In this document: piece by piece, positions 55,219-64,000 of the stretch | Numbering within the stretch: the stretch's first letter is position 1 | How the letters are laid out: each line of letters opens with the position of its first letter | Assembly: GCF_900609045.1 (NCBI RefSeq) | Contig: NZ_UXAV01000017.1 | Location: 62,001-126,000, forward strand | Length of the DNA stretch: 64,000 bases | Direction: 5' to 3' | Origin: Filibacter tadaridae | GTDB lineage: Bacteria; Bacillota; Bacilli; Bacillales_A; Planococcaceae | Position numbers and translations under genes: made by a program | The notes under the pieces: model-generated | The model's input: only the letters and a program-made list of their open reading frames with translations | Told to the model about the DNA's origin: nothing | Databases searched by the model: none

Positions 55219-55269
55219 TAAATTGAGCACTAAAACTTACGGGTTCACCGTGAAACGGGAGGAACAAAA

Positions 55270-56235
55270 ATGGAACGCAGTTTATCGATGGAATTAGTTC
55301 GTGTCACAGAAGCGGCAGCAGTTTCAGCTGCACGCTGGATGGGACGCGGTTTGAAGAATGAAGCGGACGACGCAGCAACTACTGCAATGCGTACAGTTTT
55401 TGATACGATCCCAATGCAAGGTATCGTTGTAATTGGCGAAGGCGAGATGGATGAAGCGCCGATGCTATATATAGGTGAAGAACTCGGAACGGGTACCGGT
55501 CCTTTAGTGGACGTAGCGGTAGATCCTCTTGAAGGAACAAATATTGTTGCGGCGGGCGGCTGGAATGCACTTGCTGTTATAGCAATCGCCGATAAAGGCA
55601 ATCTTCTTCACGCACCGGATATGTATATGGATAAAATTGCAGTCGGCCCTGCTGCGGTCGGTAAAGTTGATATTGACGCATCCGTAACAGACAATCTTCA
55701 CGCTGTTGCTAAGGCGAAAAATAAAGACATCGGTGACGTTGTTGCCACTGTTTTGAATAGAGAACGTCATGCAGGAATCATTGAAGAAATCCGTGCTGCA
55801 GGCGCACGCATCAAACTCATCAACGACGGCGATGTTGCAGCTGCCATTAATACGGCATTCGACGATACGGGAGTAGACATCTTGTTCGGACTTGGCGGTG
55901 CACCGGAAGGCGTTATCGCGGCGGTTGGACTCAAATGTCTTGGCGGCGAAATCCAAGGTCGTCTCGTACCTTCAGATGATGCAGAACGCGAACGTTGCGA
56001 GAAGATGGGCATCGATGTAAGCAAAGTGCTTTACATGGACGACCTTGTCAAAGGGGACGATGCAATCTTTGCTGCAACAGGTGTAACTGACGGTGAATTA
56101 CTTCGCGGTGTACAATTTAAAGGCGGATATAGTGAGACGCACTCACTTGTCATGCGTTCCAAATCGGGCACAGTCCGATTCGTGGAAGGTCGTCACAGCA
56201 TGAAGAAAAAACCTCTGCTCGTTATGCAAGACTGA
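55270..56235 (+). CDS. glpX: Fructose-1,6-bisphosphatase, class II
   Basis: 321 residues. GlpX signatures: [48 protein letters not shown] (metal ligands), [38 protein letters not shown]. Gluconeogenic. AGGAGG-like GGGAGGAA precedes ATG. Corresponds to B. subtilis YwjI/GlpX and keeps its place before rho. Confidence 0.94.
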   Translation: MERSLSMELVRVTEAAAVSAARWMGRGLKNEADDAATTAMRTVFDTIPMQGIVVIGEGEMDEAPMLYIGEELGTGTGPLVDVAVDPLEGTNIVAAGGWNALAVIAIADKGNLLHAPDMYMDKIAVGPAAVGKVDIDASVTDNLHAVAKAKNKDIGDVVATVLNRERHAGIIEEIRAAGARIKLINDGDVAAAINTAFDDTGVDILFGLGGAPEGVIAAVGLKCLGGEIQGRLVPSDDAERERCEKMGIDVSKVLYMDDLVKGDDAIFAATGVTDGELLRGVQFKGGYSETHSLVMRSKSGTVRFVEGRHSMKKKPLLVMQD

Positions 56236-56359
56236 ATACCTCATCGCCTGGCTAACCGCCGGGCGTCTTCCTTTATGCAGGAATAACCTGTATAACGCTT
56301 ACCGAATGATTAGAAAACCTCTACCCGTATACCCATCAACTAAAAGAGTGGTGCGAAAA

Positions 56360-57643
56360 ATGACAATACTGACGCTGTCGGCGCTGGAAAATATGACATT
56401 AAAAGAGTTATATGCCCTCGCTAAAGAATATAAAATTGCTTATTACAGCAAACTAACTAAAAGAGAACTAATCTTCTCAATACTAAAGACAAGAGCTGAG
56501 CAGGAAGGGTATTTCTTCATGGAAGGGGTTCTTGAAATCATCCAATCGGAAGGTTACGGATTCCTACGCCCAATCAATTACTCCCCAAGCTCTGAAGATA
56601 TTTATATATCCGCTTCACAAATCCGCCGTTTCGATCTTCGCAATGGTGATAAAGTCGCGGGGAAAGTTCGTCCTCCGAAGGAATCGGAACGCTATTATGG
56701 ACTCCTTCAAGTGGAAGCAGTAAATGGTGAAGATCCCGAAGTGGCACGCGAACGTGTACATTTTCCTGCACTTACACCGCTTTATCCCGATCGTCATATT
56801 AAACTTGAAACAGATCCAGCCAAGTTATCGACACGTATCATGGACCTCGTGTCACCTGTAGGTTTCGGTCAACGCGGTTTAATCGTCGCCCCGCCTAAAG
56901 CAGGGAAAACGTTGTTATTGAAAGAAATTGCGAATTCCATCACAACGAATCATCCAGATGCGGAGCTTATCGTATTGTTAATCGATGAACGTCCGGAAGA
57001 AGTAACCGATATCGAGCGTTCCGTCAAAGCCGATGTCGTCAGTTCAACGTTTGATGAAGTACCCGAAAATCACGTAAAAGTGGCGGAACTCGTACTGGAA
57101 CGTGCAATGCGACTCGTCGAGCATAAACGCGATGTCGTCATCTTAATGGACTCTATCACGCGACTTGCACGGGCATACAACCTTATCATTCCGCCAAGCG
57201 GACGTACACTTTCCGGCGGTATCGATCCAGCTGCATTCCACCGGCCAAAACGTTTCTTCGGAGCAGCTCGTAATCTCGAAGAAGGTGGAAGTTTAACAAT
57301 ACTTGCAACTGCACTGATTGACACGGGTTCACGTATGGATGAAGTTATCTACGAAGAGTTCAAAGGGACAGGCAACATGGAACTCCACCTGGATCGCCAT
57401 CTTGCAGAACGCCGAATCTTCCCGGCACTCGACATCCGCCGCTCAGGCACCCGGAAAGAAGAACTACTTATTCCACCCGACCAAATCGAAAGACTGTGGG
57501 CAATCCGTAAAACATTCTCAGACTCGCACGACTTTGCAGAACGTTTCCTAAAGAAACTACGTCAAACAAAAACCAACGAAGAATTCTTTGACAAACTCAA
57601 CGAGGACATGAAAAACCAACGAGGCGGCAAAGGATTATTATAA
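56360..57643 (+). CDS. rho: Transcription termination factor Rho
   Basis: 427 residues, as in B. subtilis. N-terminal Rho-N helices (MTLKELYALAKEYKIAYYSKLTKRELIFSIL), cold-shock-like RNA-binding domain (GVLEIIQSEGYGFLRPINYSPSSEDIYISASQIRRFDLRNGDKVAGKVRPPKESERYYGLL), Walker A APPKAGKTLLLK, Walker B VVILMDSITRLARAYN, Q-loop and R-loop (SGGIDPAAFHRPKRFFGAARNLEEGGSLTILATAL). Start ATG 56360 gives the family length; an in-frame longer start lacks a ribosome site. Confidence 0.96.
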   Translation: MTILTLSALENMTLKELYALAKEYKIAYYSKLTKRELIFSILKTRAEQEGYFFMEGVLEIIQSEGYGFLRPINYSPSSEDIYISASQIRRFDLRNGDKVAGKVRPPKESERYYGLLQVEAVNGEDPEVARERVHFPALTPLYPDRHIKLETDPAKLSTRIMDLVSPVGFGQRGLIVAPPKAGKTLLLKEIANSITTNHPDAELIVLLIDERPEEVTDIERSVKADVVSSTFDEVPENHVKVAELVLERAMRLVEHKRDVVILMDSITRLARAYNLIIPPSGRTLSGGIDPAAFHRPKRFFGAARNLEEGGSLTILATALIDTGSRMDEVIYEEFKGTGNMELHLDRHLAERRIFPALDIRRSGTRKEELLIPPDQIERLWAIRKTFSDSHDFAERFLKKLRQTKTNEEFFDKLNEDMKNQRGGKGLL

Positions 57644-57676
57644 TGAACTGACCGGCACTGGGTGTGATACAAACCA

Positions 57677-57770
57677 GCGCAGGCGCCTTAACAGGGGTAG
57701 CCGAAGCAATAAGACTGACGGCGCAGCTGTCCGGCTTATTGCGGGAGGCATCCCCAAGCGCCACAGCGGA
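57677..57770 (+). repeat. Full-length palindromic repeat element (copy 3)
   Basis: GGCGC (57682-57686)/GCGCC (57758-57762), GGGG (57694-57697)/CCCC (57752-57755), GCAATAAG (57706-57713)/CTTATTGC (57735-57742). Closest to the copy at 51588. Between rho and the rpmE promoter. Confidence 0.85.
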
Positions 57771-57817
57771 TTCAATGGAAACCCTTTATTTCAATATGAA
57801 ATCCACATTTGAAAAAG

Positions 57818-57846
57818 TTGCAAAGCAGAAGACAATTTGGTATACT
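57818..57846 (+). promoter_or_regulatory. Sigma-A promoter of rpmE
   Basis: TTGCAA (57818-57823), 17-bp spacer, TATACT (57841-57846). Confidence 0.7.
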
Positions 57847-57852
57847 AAACGT

Positions 57853-57975
57853 ATATGGTAAATGCCATCTGCTGCATATACGGCTGACATTAACGGGTCG
57901 TGTAAGGCATCAGTCTTTGCAATATCCCTATAATACAAACTCTGTTCCAGATGGTCCAGGGCGAGAGGAGAGAGA
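57853..57975 (+). promoter_or_regulatory. Long rpmE leader, possible L31-type autoregulatory RNA
   Basis: About 125 bases between the promoter and the ribosome site. It contains possible pairings (GGCATCAG with CATCTG-type segments; AATGCC/GGCATC) and a purine-rich end. Firmicutes L31 genes often carry a structured leader bound by L31; I cannot confirm the fold by eye. Confidence 0.3.
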
Positions 57976-57978
57976 TTG

Positions 57979-58200
57979 ATGAAAGCAGGAATTCATCCAG
58001 CTTATAAAGTTGCAACTGTCACTTGTTCATGTGGAAACACATTCGAAACAGGTTCTGTAAAAGATGATATCCGAATTGAAGTTTGTTCGGACTGTCACCC
58101 ATTCTACACTGGACGCCAAAAATTTGCTCAAGCGGACGGCCGTGTCGACCGTTTCAACAAAAAATATGGCCTCAAAGAAGAAGGTCGCGAAGAAGAGTAA
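57979..58200 (+). CDS. rpmE: Ribosomal protein L31
   Basis: 73 residues. [45 protein letters not shown]: the Cys-x-Cys and Cys-x2-Cys pairs form the zinc site of the C+ type L31. The C-terminal tail [10 protein letters not shown] is a few residues longer and more acidic than usual. ATG 57979 follows GAGGAGAGAG; TTG 57976 directly before it is less likely. Followed by a terminator. Confidence 0.95.
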   Translation: MKAGIHPAYKVATVTCSCGNTFETGSVKDDIRIEVCSDCHPFYTGRQKFAQADGRVDRFNKKYGLKEEGREEE

Positions 58201-58209
58201 TTTCTTCTC

Positions 58210-58249
58210 AATACCCGTCAGGTGCTCAAGCGCCGGGCGGGTATTTTCT
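58210..58249 (+). terminator. Terminator after rpmE
   Basis: AATACCCG ... CGGGTATT with inner GGTGC/GCGCC pairing, then T3-CTTT. Confidence 0.8.
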
Positions 58250-58505
58250 TTGTGAAATCAATCCAATAACATACTATAAGTTTAAATAAAAGACGTCCAA
58301 TTCAACAACTTTTCGGGTATGATAAGAATTCATAAACCAACAAGAAAAAACGCTATATATTCGGCACTATTTATTTAGATTTAATCAAGTAGATACCTCA
58401 CCAATATAACGAATAAATCTAGCGACAAAGCGATGTTGGAATAACATTCTATTTGTTAAGTACCGACTATATAGACGATTATAAATGAACGGAAGGGGAA
58501 CAACC
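58250..58505. other. Intergenic region before tdk, nothing identified
   Basis: AT-rich, with the rpmE terminator at its left edge. No open frame, repeat, or convincing promoter pair was found; several TATA-like stretches (58316-58330, 58470-58485) could hold the tdk promoter. Confidence 0.4.
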
Positions 58506-59111
58506 ATGTACGTAACTATGCAAGGCGGCTGGATTGAAGTGATATGTGGCAGTATGTTTTCGGGGAAATCGGAAGAATTGATTCGCCGGATCAGACGGTC
58601 CCAGTTCGCCAAACAAAAAATAGCAGTGTTCAAACCGGAAATCGATGACCGCTACAGTGAAGAAGCCGTCGTTAGCCATGATGGCACCACAGTCATTGCA
58701 AGCCCCATTGCAAACTCAACCGATATCCGTGAATTCATCCGCGAAGACTATGACGTCATCGCCATCGATGAAGCACAATTCTTCGATGACGGCATTGTCG
58801 ACGTAGTAATGGAATTGGCAGATCGTGGATTCCGGGTAATCGTCGCCGGGCTCGACCAGGACTTCCGAGGCGAACCCTTCGGACCGATGCCAAGGCTGAT
58901 GGCAATCGCTGAACTCGTAACTAAACTGCAAGCCGTTTGCACAGTATGCGGCTCACCTTCAAGCAGAACACAACGGCTCATTAACGGAACGCCAGCAGGC
59001 TATGCCGACCCGGTTATCCTTGTCGGAGCTGCAGAAGCATACGAGCCAAGATGCCGCAACCATCACCAAGTCCCCAAAGGCATTTCCGCCGCAGCAACCG
59101 CTGAAAGCTAA
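58506..59111 (+). CDS. tdk: Thymidine kinase
   Basis: 201 residues, type II TK. P-loop [18 protein letters not shown], lasso and magnesium Asp in IDEAQFFDD, Cys-x2-Cys [10 protein letters not shown] for zinc, and the thymidine-binding loop [25 protein letters not shown]. Salvage of thymidine. ATG 58506 preceded by AAGGGGA. Order rpmE-tdk-prfA as in B. subtilis. Confidence 0.95.
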   Translation: MYVTMQGGWIEVICGSMFSGKSEELIRRIRRSQFAKQKIAVFKPEIDDRYSEEAVVSHDGTTVIASPIANSTDIREFIREDYDVIAIDEAQFFDDGIVDVVMELADRGFRVIVAGLDQDFRGEPFGPMPRLMAIAELVTKLQAVCTVCGSPSSRTQRLINGTPAGYADPVILVGAAEAYEPRCRNHHQVPKGISAAATAES

Positions 59112-59120
59112 TTCCTGATT

Positions 59121-59153
59121 TAGCCCGTCCAACAACCATGGACGGGCTTTCTT
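59121..59153 (+). terminator. Terminator after tdk
   Basis: AGCCCGTCCA, loop ACAACCA, TGGACGGGCT, then TTCTT; 10-bp perfect stem. Confidence 0.85.
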
Positions 59154-59198
59154 ATGAAGAGGTGTTTGTGGGATTTGGCGGAGAATGTTGCGAAGTTC

Positions 59199-59740
59199 CC
59201 GCTCGAACGTTATGTAGTCGCGCTCAAACATTGCGAGTCCGCGCTCAAACACTGCAAGTCCGCGCTCAAACATTGCGAGTTTGCGCTCAAACACCGCGAG
59301 TTCGCGCTCAAACACCGCGAGTTCGCGCTCAAACACCGCGAGTCCGCGCTCAAACATTACGAGTTCGCGCTCAAACATTGCGAGTCCGCGCTCAAACACT
59401 GCGAGTCCGCGCTCAAACACCGCGAGTTCGCGCTCAAACATTGCGAGTCCGCGCTCAAACACCGCGAGTTCGCGCTCAAACATTGCGAGTTCGCGCTCAA
59501 ACACCGCGAGTTCGCGCTCAAACACTGCAAGTCCGCGCTCAAACATTGCGAGTTCGCGCTCAAACACCGCGAGTTCGCGCTCAAACACTGCGAGTCCGCG
59601 CTCAAACATTGCGAGTTCGCGCTCAAACATTGCGAGTTCGCGCTCAAACACTGCAAGTCCGCGCTCAAACACCGCGAGTCCGCGCTCAAACATTGTGGGT
59701 CCGTGCTCAAACACCGCGAGTCCCCGCTTAAACGCTAAGA
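59199..59740. repeat. 21-bp phased repeat array (about 26 units), the longest in the window
   Basis: GCGCTCAAAC recurs every 21 bases from 59220 (also a degenerate copy at 59199) to 59724, with further fading copies near 59745. Spacers are variants of ATTGCGAGTCC / ACCGCGAGTTC. Because 21 is a multiple of 3, open frames of about 120-270 codons occur on both strands; they have repetitive composition and no ribosome site and are judged spurious. Between tdk and prfA, which run in the same direction. Confidence 0.95.
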
Positions 59741-59841
59741 GGTAACGCCCAAACGCAAACAATCAGCAAAAAAACTGTATTTACTGCACCAATTCCCGTA
59801 CAATGAACGTACAAAATAGTCCTGAAAATGAGGTGTACACA

Positions 59842-60918
59842 ATGTTTGATAGACTTCAAGCAGTAGAAGACCGATACGACCAGTTAACCGAGATGCTCAG
59901 TGATCCGGATGTTGTAAGCGACATTACGAAGCTACGTGAATACTCCAAAGAACAATCCGGTATGCAAAAAACGGTGGAAACCTATCGTGAATACAAGGAC
60001 ATCAAAACACAATTGGAAAACGCGAAAGACATGCTAAACGAGCCGCTTGACGAGGAAATGAAAGAACTTGTCAAAATGGAAGTGACCGAACTCAGTGAAC
60101 AAATTGAGACACTTGAAGCGCAGTTGAAAGTATTGCTGATCCCGAAAGACCCGAATGACAACAAAAACGTCATTATGGAAATCCGCGGAGCAGCTGGTGG
60201 TGACGAGGCCGCACTATTCGCGGGTAACCTATTCCGCATGTACAGCCGCTACGCTGAAATGAACAACTGGAAAGTGGAAGTAATGGATTCCTCGCCAACA
60301 GAACTGGGCGGTTTCAAAGAAATCATTTTCCTCATCAATGGCAATGGTGCCTATTCCAAACTGAAATTCGAAAACGGCGCACACCGCGTACAGCGTGTAC
60401 CGGAAACGGAATCGGGCGGAAGAACCCATACATCTACAGCCACCGTCGCTTGTTTACCAGAAGCAGAAGAAGTCGAAATCAATATCCATGAAAAAGATAT
60501 CCGAACAGACACATTTGCATCATCAGGCCCAGGCGGTCAATCCGTCAACACAACAATGTCTGCCGTCCGCCTTACGCATTTACCAACTGGCATCACCGTC
60601 TCCATCCAAGACGAGAAATCACAGATTAAAAACAAAGAAAAAGCGATGAAAGTCCTTCGTGCCCGTATTTCCGATAAATTCACGCAAGAAGCACAAGCTA
60701 AATACGATGAAAAACGGAAATCCGCTGTCGGAACAGGTGACCGTTCTGAACGGATACGTACGTATAATTTCCCGCAAAACCGTGTGACTGATCATCGCAT
60801 CGGTTTGACAATTCAAAAACTCGATCAGATTATCGAAGGCAAATTGGATGAAGTCATCGACACGCTCATTATGGAAGAGCAGGCTCATCGCCTAGAAAGT
60901 TTGGATCGCAATGACTGA
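59842..60918 (+). CDS. prfA: Peptide chain release factor 1
   Basis: 358 residues. The PCRF domain is followed by the class I release factor domain with catalytic GGQ in [22 protein letters not shown], and the stop-codon-recognising tripeptide region earlier (PETESGG). ATG 59842 has GAGGTG 6 bases upstream; upstream in-frame codons lie outside a ribosome-site context. Overlaps prmC by 8 bases. The -35/-10 elements were not identified, and the large repeat array ends 100 bases before the start. Confidence 0.96.
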   Translation: MFDRLQAVEDRYDQLTEMLSDPDVVSDITKLREYSKEQSGMQKTVETYREYKDIKTQLENAKDMLNEPLDEEMKELVKMEVTELSEQIETLEAQLKVLLIPKDPNDNKNVIMEIRGAAGGDEAALFAGNLFRMYSRYAEMNNWKVEVMDSSPTELGGFKEIIFLINGNGAYSKLKFENGAHRVQRVPETESGGRTHTSTATVACLPEAEEVEINIHEKDIRTDTFASSGPGGQSVNTTMSAVRLTHLPTGITVSIQDEKSQIKNKEKAMKVLRARISDKFTQEAQAKYDEKRKSAVGTGDRSERIRTYNFPQNRVTDHRIGLTIQKLDQIIEGKLDEVIDTLIMEEQAHRLESLDRND

Positions 60919-61765
60919 AAAAATGTACGAGTCGCTAAATAGGGCCTCTTCTTTATTGACGGAAAAAGGGCTTGAACCACATACAGCGCGAATTCTAATG
61001 GAATTCATCACACAAAAAACGGGTGCAGCATTTCTTGTTGACTTGCGGGAACCGCTAAGTGAAGAACAACATAAAGCCTTTTGGGATAAAACTGGTGAAC
61101 TGCTGGAAGGAAAGCCCGTTCAATATGTGATAGGTCAGGAATACTTCTACGGTCACCGTTTCGAGGTCAATGAACACGTCCTCATCCCGCGTCCCGAAAC
61201 AGAAGAACTTGTTTACGAAGCTATCAAGCGCAGCCAAAAAATCTTCGATCATAAAGCAATCAAAGTTGCTGATATCGGCACTGGTAGCGGGGCCATCGGG
61301 GTTTCATTCAAAAAAGAGTGGCCTGAAGCAATTGTCACCGCAACGGACATCAGCGACCAATCCCTGAATGTTGCAAAGCACAACGCTGCGGCACTAGGCG
61401 CTGAAATCCGCTTCCTACAAGGCGATCTTGCGGCACCCATCATGCAAGAAAAATGGGATGTCGTCTTATCGAACCCGCCTTATATTGCGCATGACGAAGC
61501 CGAGCAAATGGCAGACACCGTCCTCAATCACGAACCGCATCATGCGTTATTTGCGGATGAAGACGGACTCTACTTCTATAGGAAACTAGCAAAAACATTG
61601 CCGCCGATTATGAATAAACCTGCCCTTATTGGCGTGGAAATTGGCTATTTGCAAGGACTTGCTGTGCATAAGTTATTCGCAGAAGCCTTCCCGGAAGCGG
61701 TTATCGAAACGGTAAAGGATATCAACGGCAAAGATCGAATGATATTTTGCGAGACTTGTGTATAA
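60911..61765 (+). CDS. prmC: Release factor glutamine methyltransferase PrmC
   Basis: 284 residues. SAM-binding [16 protein letters not shown] and the NPPY motif ([17 protein letters not shown]) that binds the Gln of the GGQ loop; N-terminal helical domain contacts the release factor. Methylates PrfA and PrfB. Starts within the prfA end (8-base overlap), so the two are coupled. Confidence 0.95.
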   Translation: MTEKMYESLNRASSLLTEKGLEPHTARILMEFITQKTGAAFLVDLREPLSEEQHKAFWDKTGELLEGKPVQYVIGQEYFYGHRFEVNEHVLIPRPETEELVYEAIKRSQKIFDHKAIKVADIGTGSGAIGVSFKKEWPEAIVTATDISDQSLNVAKHNAAALGAEIRFLQGDLAAPIMQEKWDVVLSNPPYIAHDEAEQMADTVLNHEPHHALFADEDGLYFYRKLAKTLPPIMNKPALIGVEIGYLQGLAVHKLFAEAFPEAVIETVKDINGKDRMIFCETCV

Positions 61766-61788
61766 ACCCTCCCCACTTTGGTAACAAT
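61759..61788 (+). promoter_or_regulatory. Sigma-F promoter of spoIIR
   Basis: GTATA (61759-61763), 15-bp spacer, GGTAACAATG (61779-61788): a full match to GYATA-N15-GGNNANAHTR. The -35 overlaps the prmC stop codon. Confidence 0.8.
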
Positions 61789-61809
61789 GCAGAGTAGGAG
61801 GGGATAGAC

Positions 61810-62370
61810 ATGTTACAAGATTATGAGATTATCAAAACAAAAACTAGACTTGAAAAGGTTATGCCCTATATAGAATTCATTATTGTGCTCATTATCATCC
61901 AGTCCTTAGTGACGTTGTTCACAACAGGCCCTGTCGATGAAGAATCAATCCGATTCCGTCTGCTTGCCCACTCGGATGCGCCAGCTGACCAGCAAGTTAA
62001 AGAAGCGATCCAACGTGAAATTGCGCCACTTATCAACAATGCGGTAAATAAGTCTCAAACAAAAGAAGAGCTTGGGGATAACTTAGCGGCACTCGAAACA
62101 TCGATTCTTGAAGTAGCAAATTCAATGGCGAATGGCATGACTGTCACACTTGAGCGCTCTGATGCACTATTCCCGGCGAAGCGATCGGGCTTTGTCGTCC
62201 ATCCACAAGCGGCGTACGATGCATATATTTTAACAATTGGAAGTGGACGTGGGGATAACTGGTGGTGTGCACTATTTCCGAAGCTGTGTTTTCCAGATAA
62301 AACTGAAAAAGAAGAAGAGGAAGAAGTCACTTTTTTCGTCTGGGAGTGGATAAAAGGGCTGTTCGCATGA
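61810..62370 (+). CDS. spoIIR: Stage II sporulation signalling protein SpoIIR
   Basis: 186 residues, somewhat shorter than B. subtilis SpoIIR (224). N-terminal transmembrane/signal segment (about residues 21-40), then ESIRFRLLAHSDAPADQQVKEAIQREI and the conserved GDNWWCALFPKLCF. The C-terminal tail is acidic then aromatic (EKEEEEEVTFFVWEWIKGLFA). Secreted by the forespore, it triggers SpoIIGA to process pro-sigma-E in the mother cell. The sigma-F promoter fits forespore expression. GTAGGAGGGG precedes ATG. Confidence 0.92.
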   Translation: MLQDYEIIKTKTRLEKVMPYIEFIIVLIIIQSLVTLFTTGPVDEESIRFRLLAHSDAPADQQVKEAIQREIAPLINNAVNKSQTKEELGDNLAALETSILEVANSMANGMTVTLERSDALFPAKRSGFVVHPQAAYDAYILTIGSGRGDNWWCALFPKLCFPDKTEKEEEEEVTFFVWEWIKGLFA

Positions 62371-62430
62371 AGTTACCAACAACTATTGTGGATAAACAGT
62401 AGAAATTGTGTATAAGGAGGGGTTTATCGA

Positions 62431-63468
62431 ATGGAAACGAAAGTAACTTCCGTGGATAACTTTATGGATAACAAAAATAATTATAAACAAGCTGTGGATA
62501 TATTAAGAGATGGAGATGTTGTCGCCTTTCCGACGGAGACGGTTTACGGTCTCGGCGCGCTTGCAACGAACGAACAAGCTGTGCAAAAGATCTTCAAAGC
62601 GAAAGGAAGACCATCCGACAATCCGCTGATCGTACATATTGGTACTATAGAAGACGTTCAAAAATATGCATCTGGTATAACAGAGGACGCCGAAAAACTG
62701 ATGACTGCTTTCTGGCCGGGTCCACTTACAATCGTCCTTCACAAAACTCCGGGCGTTATCGCTCCGAATGTAACACCTGGCGTTGAAACGGTGGGTATCC
62801 GTATGCCCGATCATCCCGTAGCGCTTGGTCTTCTGCGGGCACTTGGCGGTCCACTTGCCGCACCAAGCGCAAATCGCAGCGGTAAGCCGAGTCCGACTGA
62901 GGCGGCGCATGTTCACGCGGATTTGAACGGTTTCATCCCGCTGATTTTAGACGGGGGACAGACAGGAGTCGGCGTCGAATCCACCGTTCTTGACATGACC
63001 GTTACACCACCCGCTATTTTGAGGCCGGGTGGTGTAACGCGGGAAATGATTGAAAACGTTATCGGTCCCGTGCAGATGGAAAGTAAGGTGGTGGATGACC
63101 AAGCTCCCCGGGCTCCTGGCATGAAATACATGCACTATGCGCCATCCGCACCTCTTTTTGTCATCGCACCCGATGAACATGAAATCAGGAAAGCGGTTGC
63201 CGCCCTTCAAAATGAAGGTGAAAAAGTTGCTGTTATCGGTCCGGATGAATTCGATATTCCCGATGCCGATTGGTATTTTGCAAGTGGCCCTCTTCATGAC
63301 AATGAAAAAATGGCTGCTAACTTGTACCGGGCGCTTCGCCAATGTGACTTGACGGATGCGAACAGCATTTTGGCTGTAGAGACGGACATGACGGGTGTCG
63401 GTGCCGCGGTCATGAATCGATTGACAAAAGCAGCGGACGGTAAACGGTATATAAACAAAACAAAATAA
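62431..63468 (+). CDS. ywlC: L-threonylcarbamoyladenylate synthase (Sua5/YwlC)
   Basis: 345 residues. YrdC-like domain in residues about 15-205 (DGDVVAFPTETVYGLGALATNEQAVQKIFKAKGRPSDNPLIVHI; SANRSGKPSPTEAAHV; STVLDMT) followed by a linker (RAPGMKYMHYAPSAPL) and a Sua5 C-terminal domain. Makes threonylcarbamoyl-AMP for the t6A37 modification of tRNAs. AAGGAGGGG precedes the ATG. Position after spoIIR as in B. subtilis. Confidence 0.95.
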   Translation: METKVTSVDNFMDNKNNYKQAVDILRDGDVVAFPTETVYGLGALATNEQAVQKIFKAKGRPSDNPLIVHIGTIEDVQKYASGITEDAEKLMTAFWPGPLTIVLHKTPGVIAPNVTPGVETVGIRMPDHPVALGLLRALGGPLAAPSANRSGKPSPTEAAHVHADLNGFIPLILDGGQTGVGVESTVLDMTVTPPAILRPGGVTREMIENVIGPVQMESKVVDDQAPRAPGMKYMHYAPSAPLFVIAPDEHEIRKAVAALQNEGEKVAVIGPDEFDIPDADWYFASGPLHDNEKMAANLYRALRQCDLTDANSILAVETDMTGVGAAVMNRLTKAADGKRYINKTK

Positions 63469-63474
63469 GCATGG

Positions 63475-63552
63475 CCTCCCCGCACACCGCATAGGATGGA
63501 CAACGTGGCTGTAAGGTTGTATAAGTTTGAACTTATGCCACTAACGGGGAGG
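63475..63552 (+). promoter_or_regulatory. Structured leader that can hide the mntP ribosome site
   Basis: CCTCCCCG (63475-63482) is the exact complement of CGGGGAGG (63545-63552), which contains the Shine-Dalgarno sequence of the next gene. Nested inside are GTGGC (63505-63509)/GCCAC (63537-63541) and TAAGTT (63522-63527)/AACTTA (63530-63535). The fold would block translation unless opened. Confidence 0.6.
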
Positions 63553-63559
63553 TTTCACA

Positions 63560-64000
63560 ATGATTGAGTTGTTTGCAGCCGTCGTTACAAGCATCGATAT
63601 AATTATCGTCTTTATGTTCTTGCGGATAAAGAAAGGGAAATTGGTCCTTGCATTATGGACAGCCATGTTCAATATGATCTTCCCTTTACTCGGATTTCTG
63701 GCAGGTGAACTTTCCGCTCAAATTTTCACGGCGTGGAGTACTATATTGTCCGGATTATTACTGGCCTTGATAGGTATACATATGTTGTTGCAAACCGATG
63801 AGGATAATTCATCAATCGGTCGTATGCCCCCTTTTTTAATCGCGCTTGCAGTGTGCATGGACACTTTTTCGGTAAGTGTGTCATTTGGCATGCTTCATAT
63901 GAATAAAATCTTGTTTATTCTCGCATCGGGTTTCTTTTCCTTCACGTTAGGTTATGGTACCCTCCTGTTTAAAAGGAAAGTAAGAATGGCAAGTGGAAAA
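63560..64000 (+). CDS. ywlD: MntP/YwlD-like manganese efflux protein (partial)
   Basis: First 147 codons, cut by the window end. Hydrophobic segments alternate with short loops; the tandem MntP-type pattern is visible in MIELFAAVVTSIDIIIVFMFLRIKKGK and again in ALAVCMDTFSVSVSFGML, where MntP has conserved Asp residues in the helices. MntP exports Mn2+. Divergent relative to E. coli MntP, so substrate is tentative. ATG 63560 has GGGGAGG 7 bases upstream, part of a predicted leader hairpin. Confidence 0.75.
   Translation, partial: MIELFAAVVTSIDIIIVFMFLRIKKGKLVLALWTAMFNMIFPLLGFLAGELSAQIFTAWSTILSGLLLALIGIHMLLQTDEDNSSIGRMPPFLIALAVCMDTFSVSVSFGMLHMNKILFILASGFFSFTLGYGTLLFKRKVRMASGK

Noticed and set aside
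59154..59762. Long open frames of 117-267 codons on both strands over the 59199 array
   Set aside because: The 21-base period keeps every frame open; products are monotonous heptapeptide repeats, starts lack ribosome sites, and frames exist on both strands at once.
59790..59841. Upstream start of prfA at 59803
   Set aside because: The 13 extra codons include the ribosome site GAGGTG for ATG 59842 and are not part of the family.

Overview
The window looks like a chromosomal segment of a spore-forming Bacillales bacterium, most likely of the Planococcaceae (Sporosarcina-like; this is inference). Evidence: the gene order follows the Bacillus subtilis pdxK/ung-ywd, pta-ywf, ywg-ywh-ywi, argS, rpoE-pyrG-ywjG-spo0F-fbaA-tal-murAB-glpX-rho-rpmE-tdk-prfA-prmC-spoIIR-ywlC-ywlD blocks; sporulation genes are present (cwlJ-gerQ, rsfA, pbpG, spo0F, spoIIR); and there is bacillithiol-type chemistry (BshB2). 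No rRNA, tRNA, CRISPR, prophage or transposase gene was seen.

Layout. 1-9.3 kb: a truncated membrane protein, an ATPase-like protein, threonine catabolism (kbl, SDR-type tdh), a YjiH transporter-like protein, bshB2-yojF and pdxK. 9.5-13.1 kb: an operon starting with a DUF4230 membrane protein and ung, with a near-perfect ECF-sigma promoter. 13.3-20.8 kb: spore lysis genes (gerQ, cwlJ), hemQ, pta, lipL, rsfA, ywfO, ywgA, ywhB, ywhD. 21.3-25.6 kb: pbpG, ywiB, argS. 25.9-36.5 kb: a cobalamin riboswitch and one tightly overlapping 13-gene cobalamin uptake/salvage operon (btuF, btuC, btuD-cbiZ fusion, cbiB, cobD, cobU, a short CobQ-like protein, cobS, cobC, a second CobU-like protein, pduO-type cobA, and genes resembling the alpha-ribazole transporter/kinase pair cblT-cblS). 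36.8-47.8 kb: fatty and branched-chain acyl-CoA degradation (fadF, thiolase, hbd, mmgC, acdA, a TetR regulator) ending in the B12-dependent mutase icmF, so the coenzyme made or salvaged just upstream has a local consumer. 48-64 kb: the conserved rpoE-to-ywlD housekeeping block.

Most striking points. (1) PyrG has Gly at residue 381 where the glutaminase nucleophile Cys is expected, plus further changes in the amidotransferase pocket and one in the synthetase domain; the only other glutamine-amidotransferase family protein in the window, CobQ-like, has no amidotransferase domain at all. This suggests ammonia-dependent amination. (2) Seven intergenic tandem-repeat arrays sit downstream of genes. 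Six share a GCG[C/A]TCAA core repeated every 21 bp, or 41-42 bp as dimers (two or four helical turns), with array-specific spacer sequence; the seventh has another core but an 82 bp period made of four subunits. (3) A palindromic ~85 bp repeat family (three full copies, two collapsed copies). (4) Several regulatory leaders: B12 riboswitch with terminator, a pyrG leader built like the reiterative-transcription attenuator, an SD-sequestering leader before the mntP-like gene, and a promoter-terminator pair ahead of the thiolase gene.
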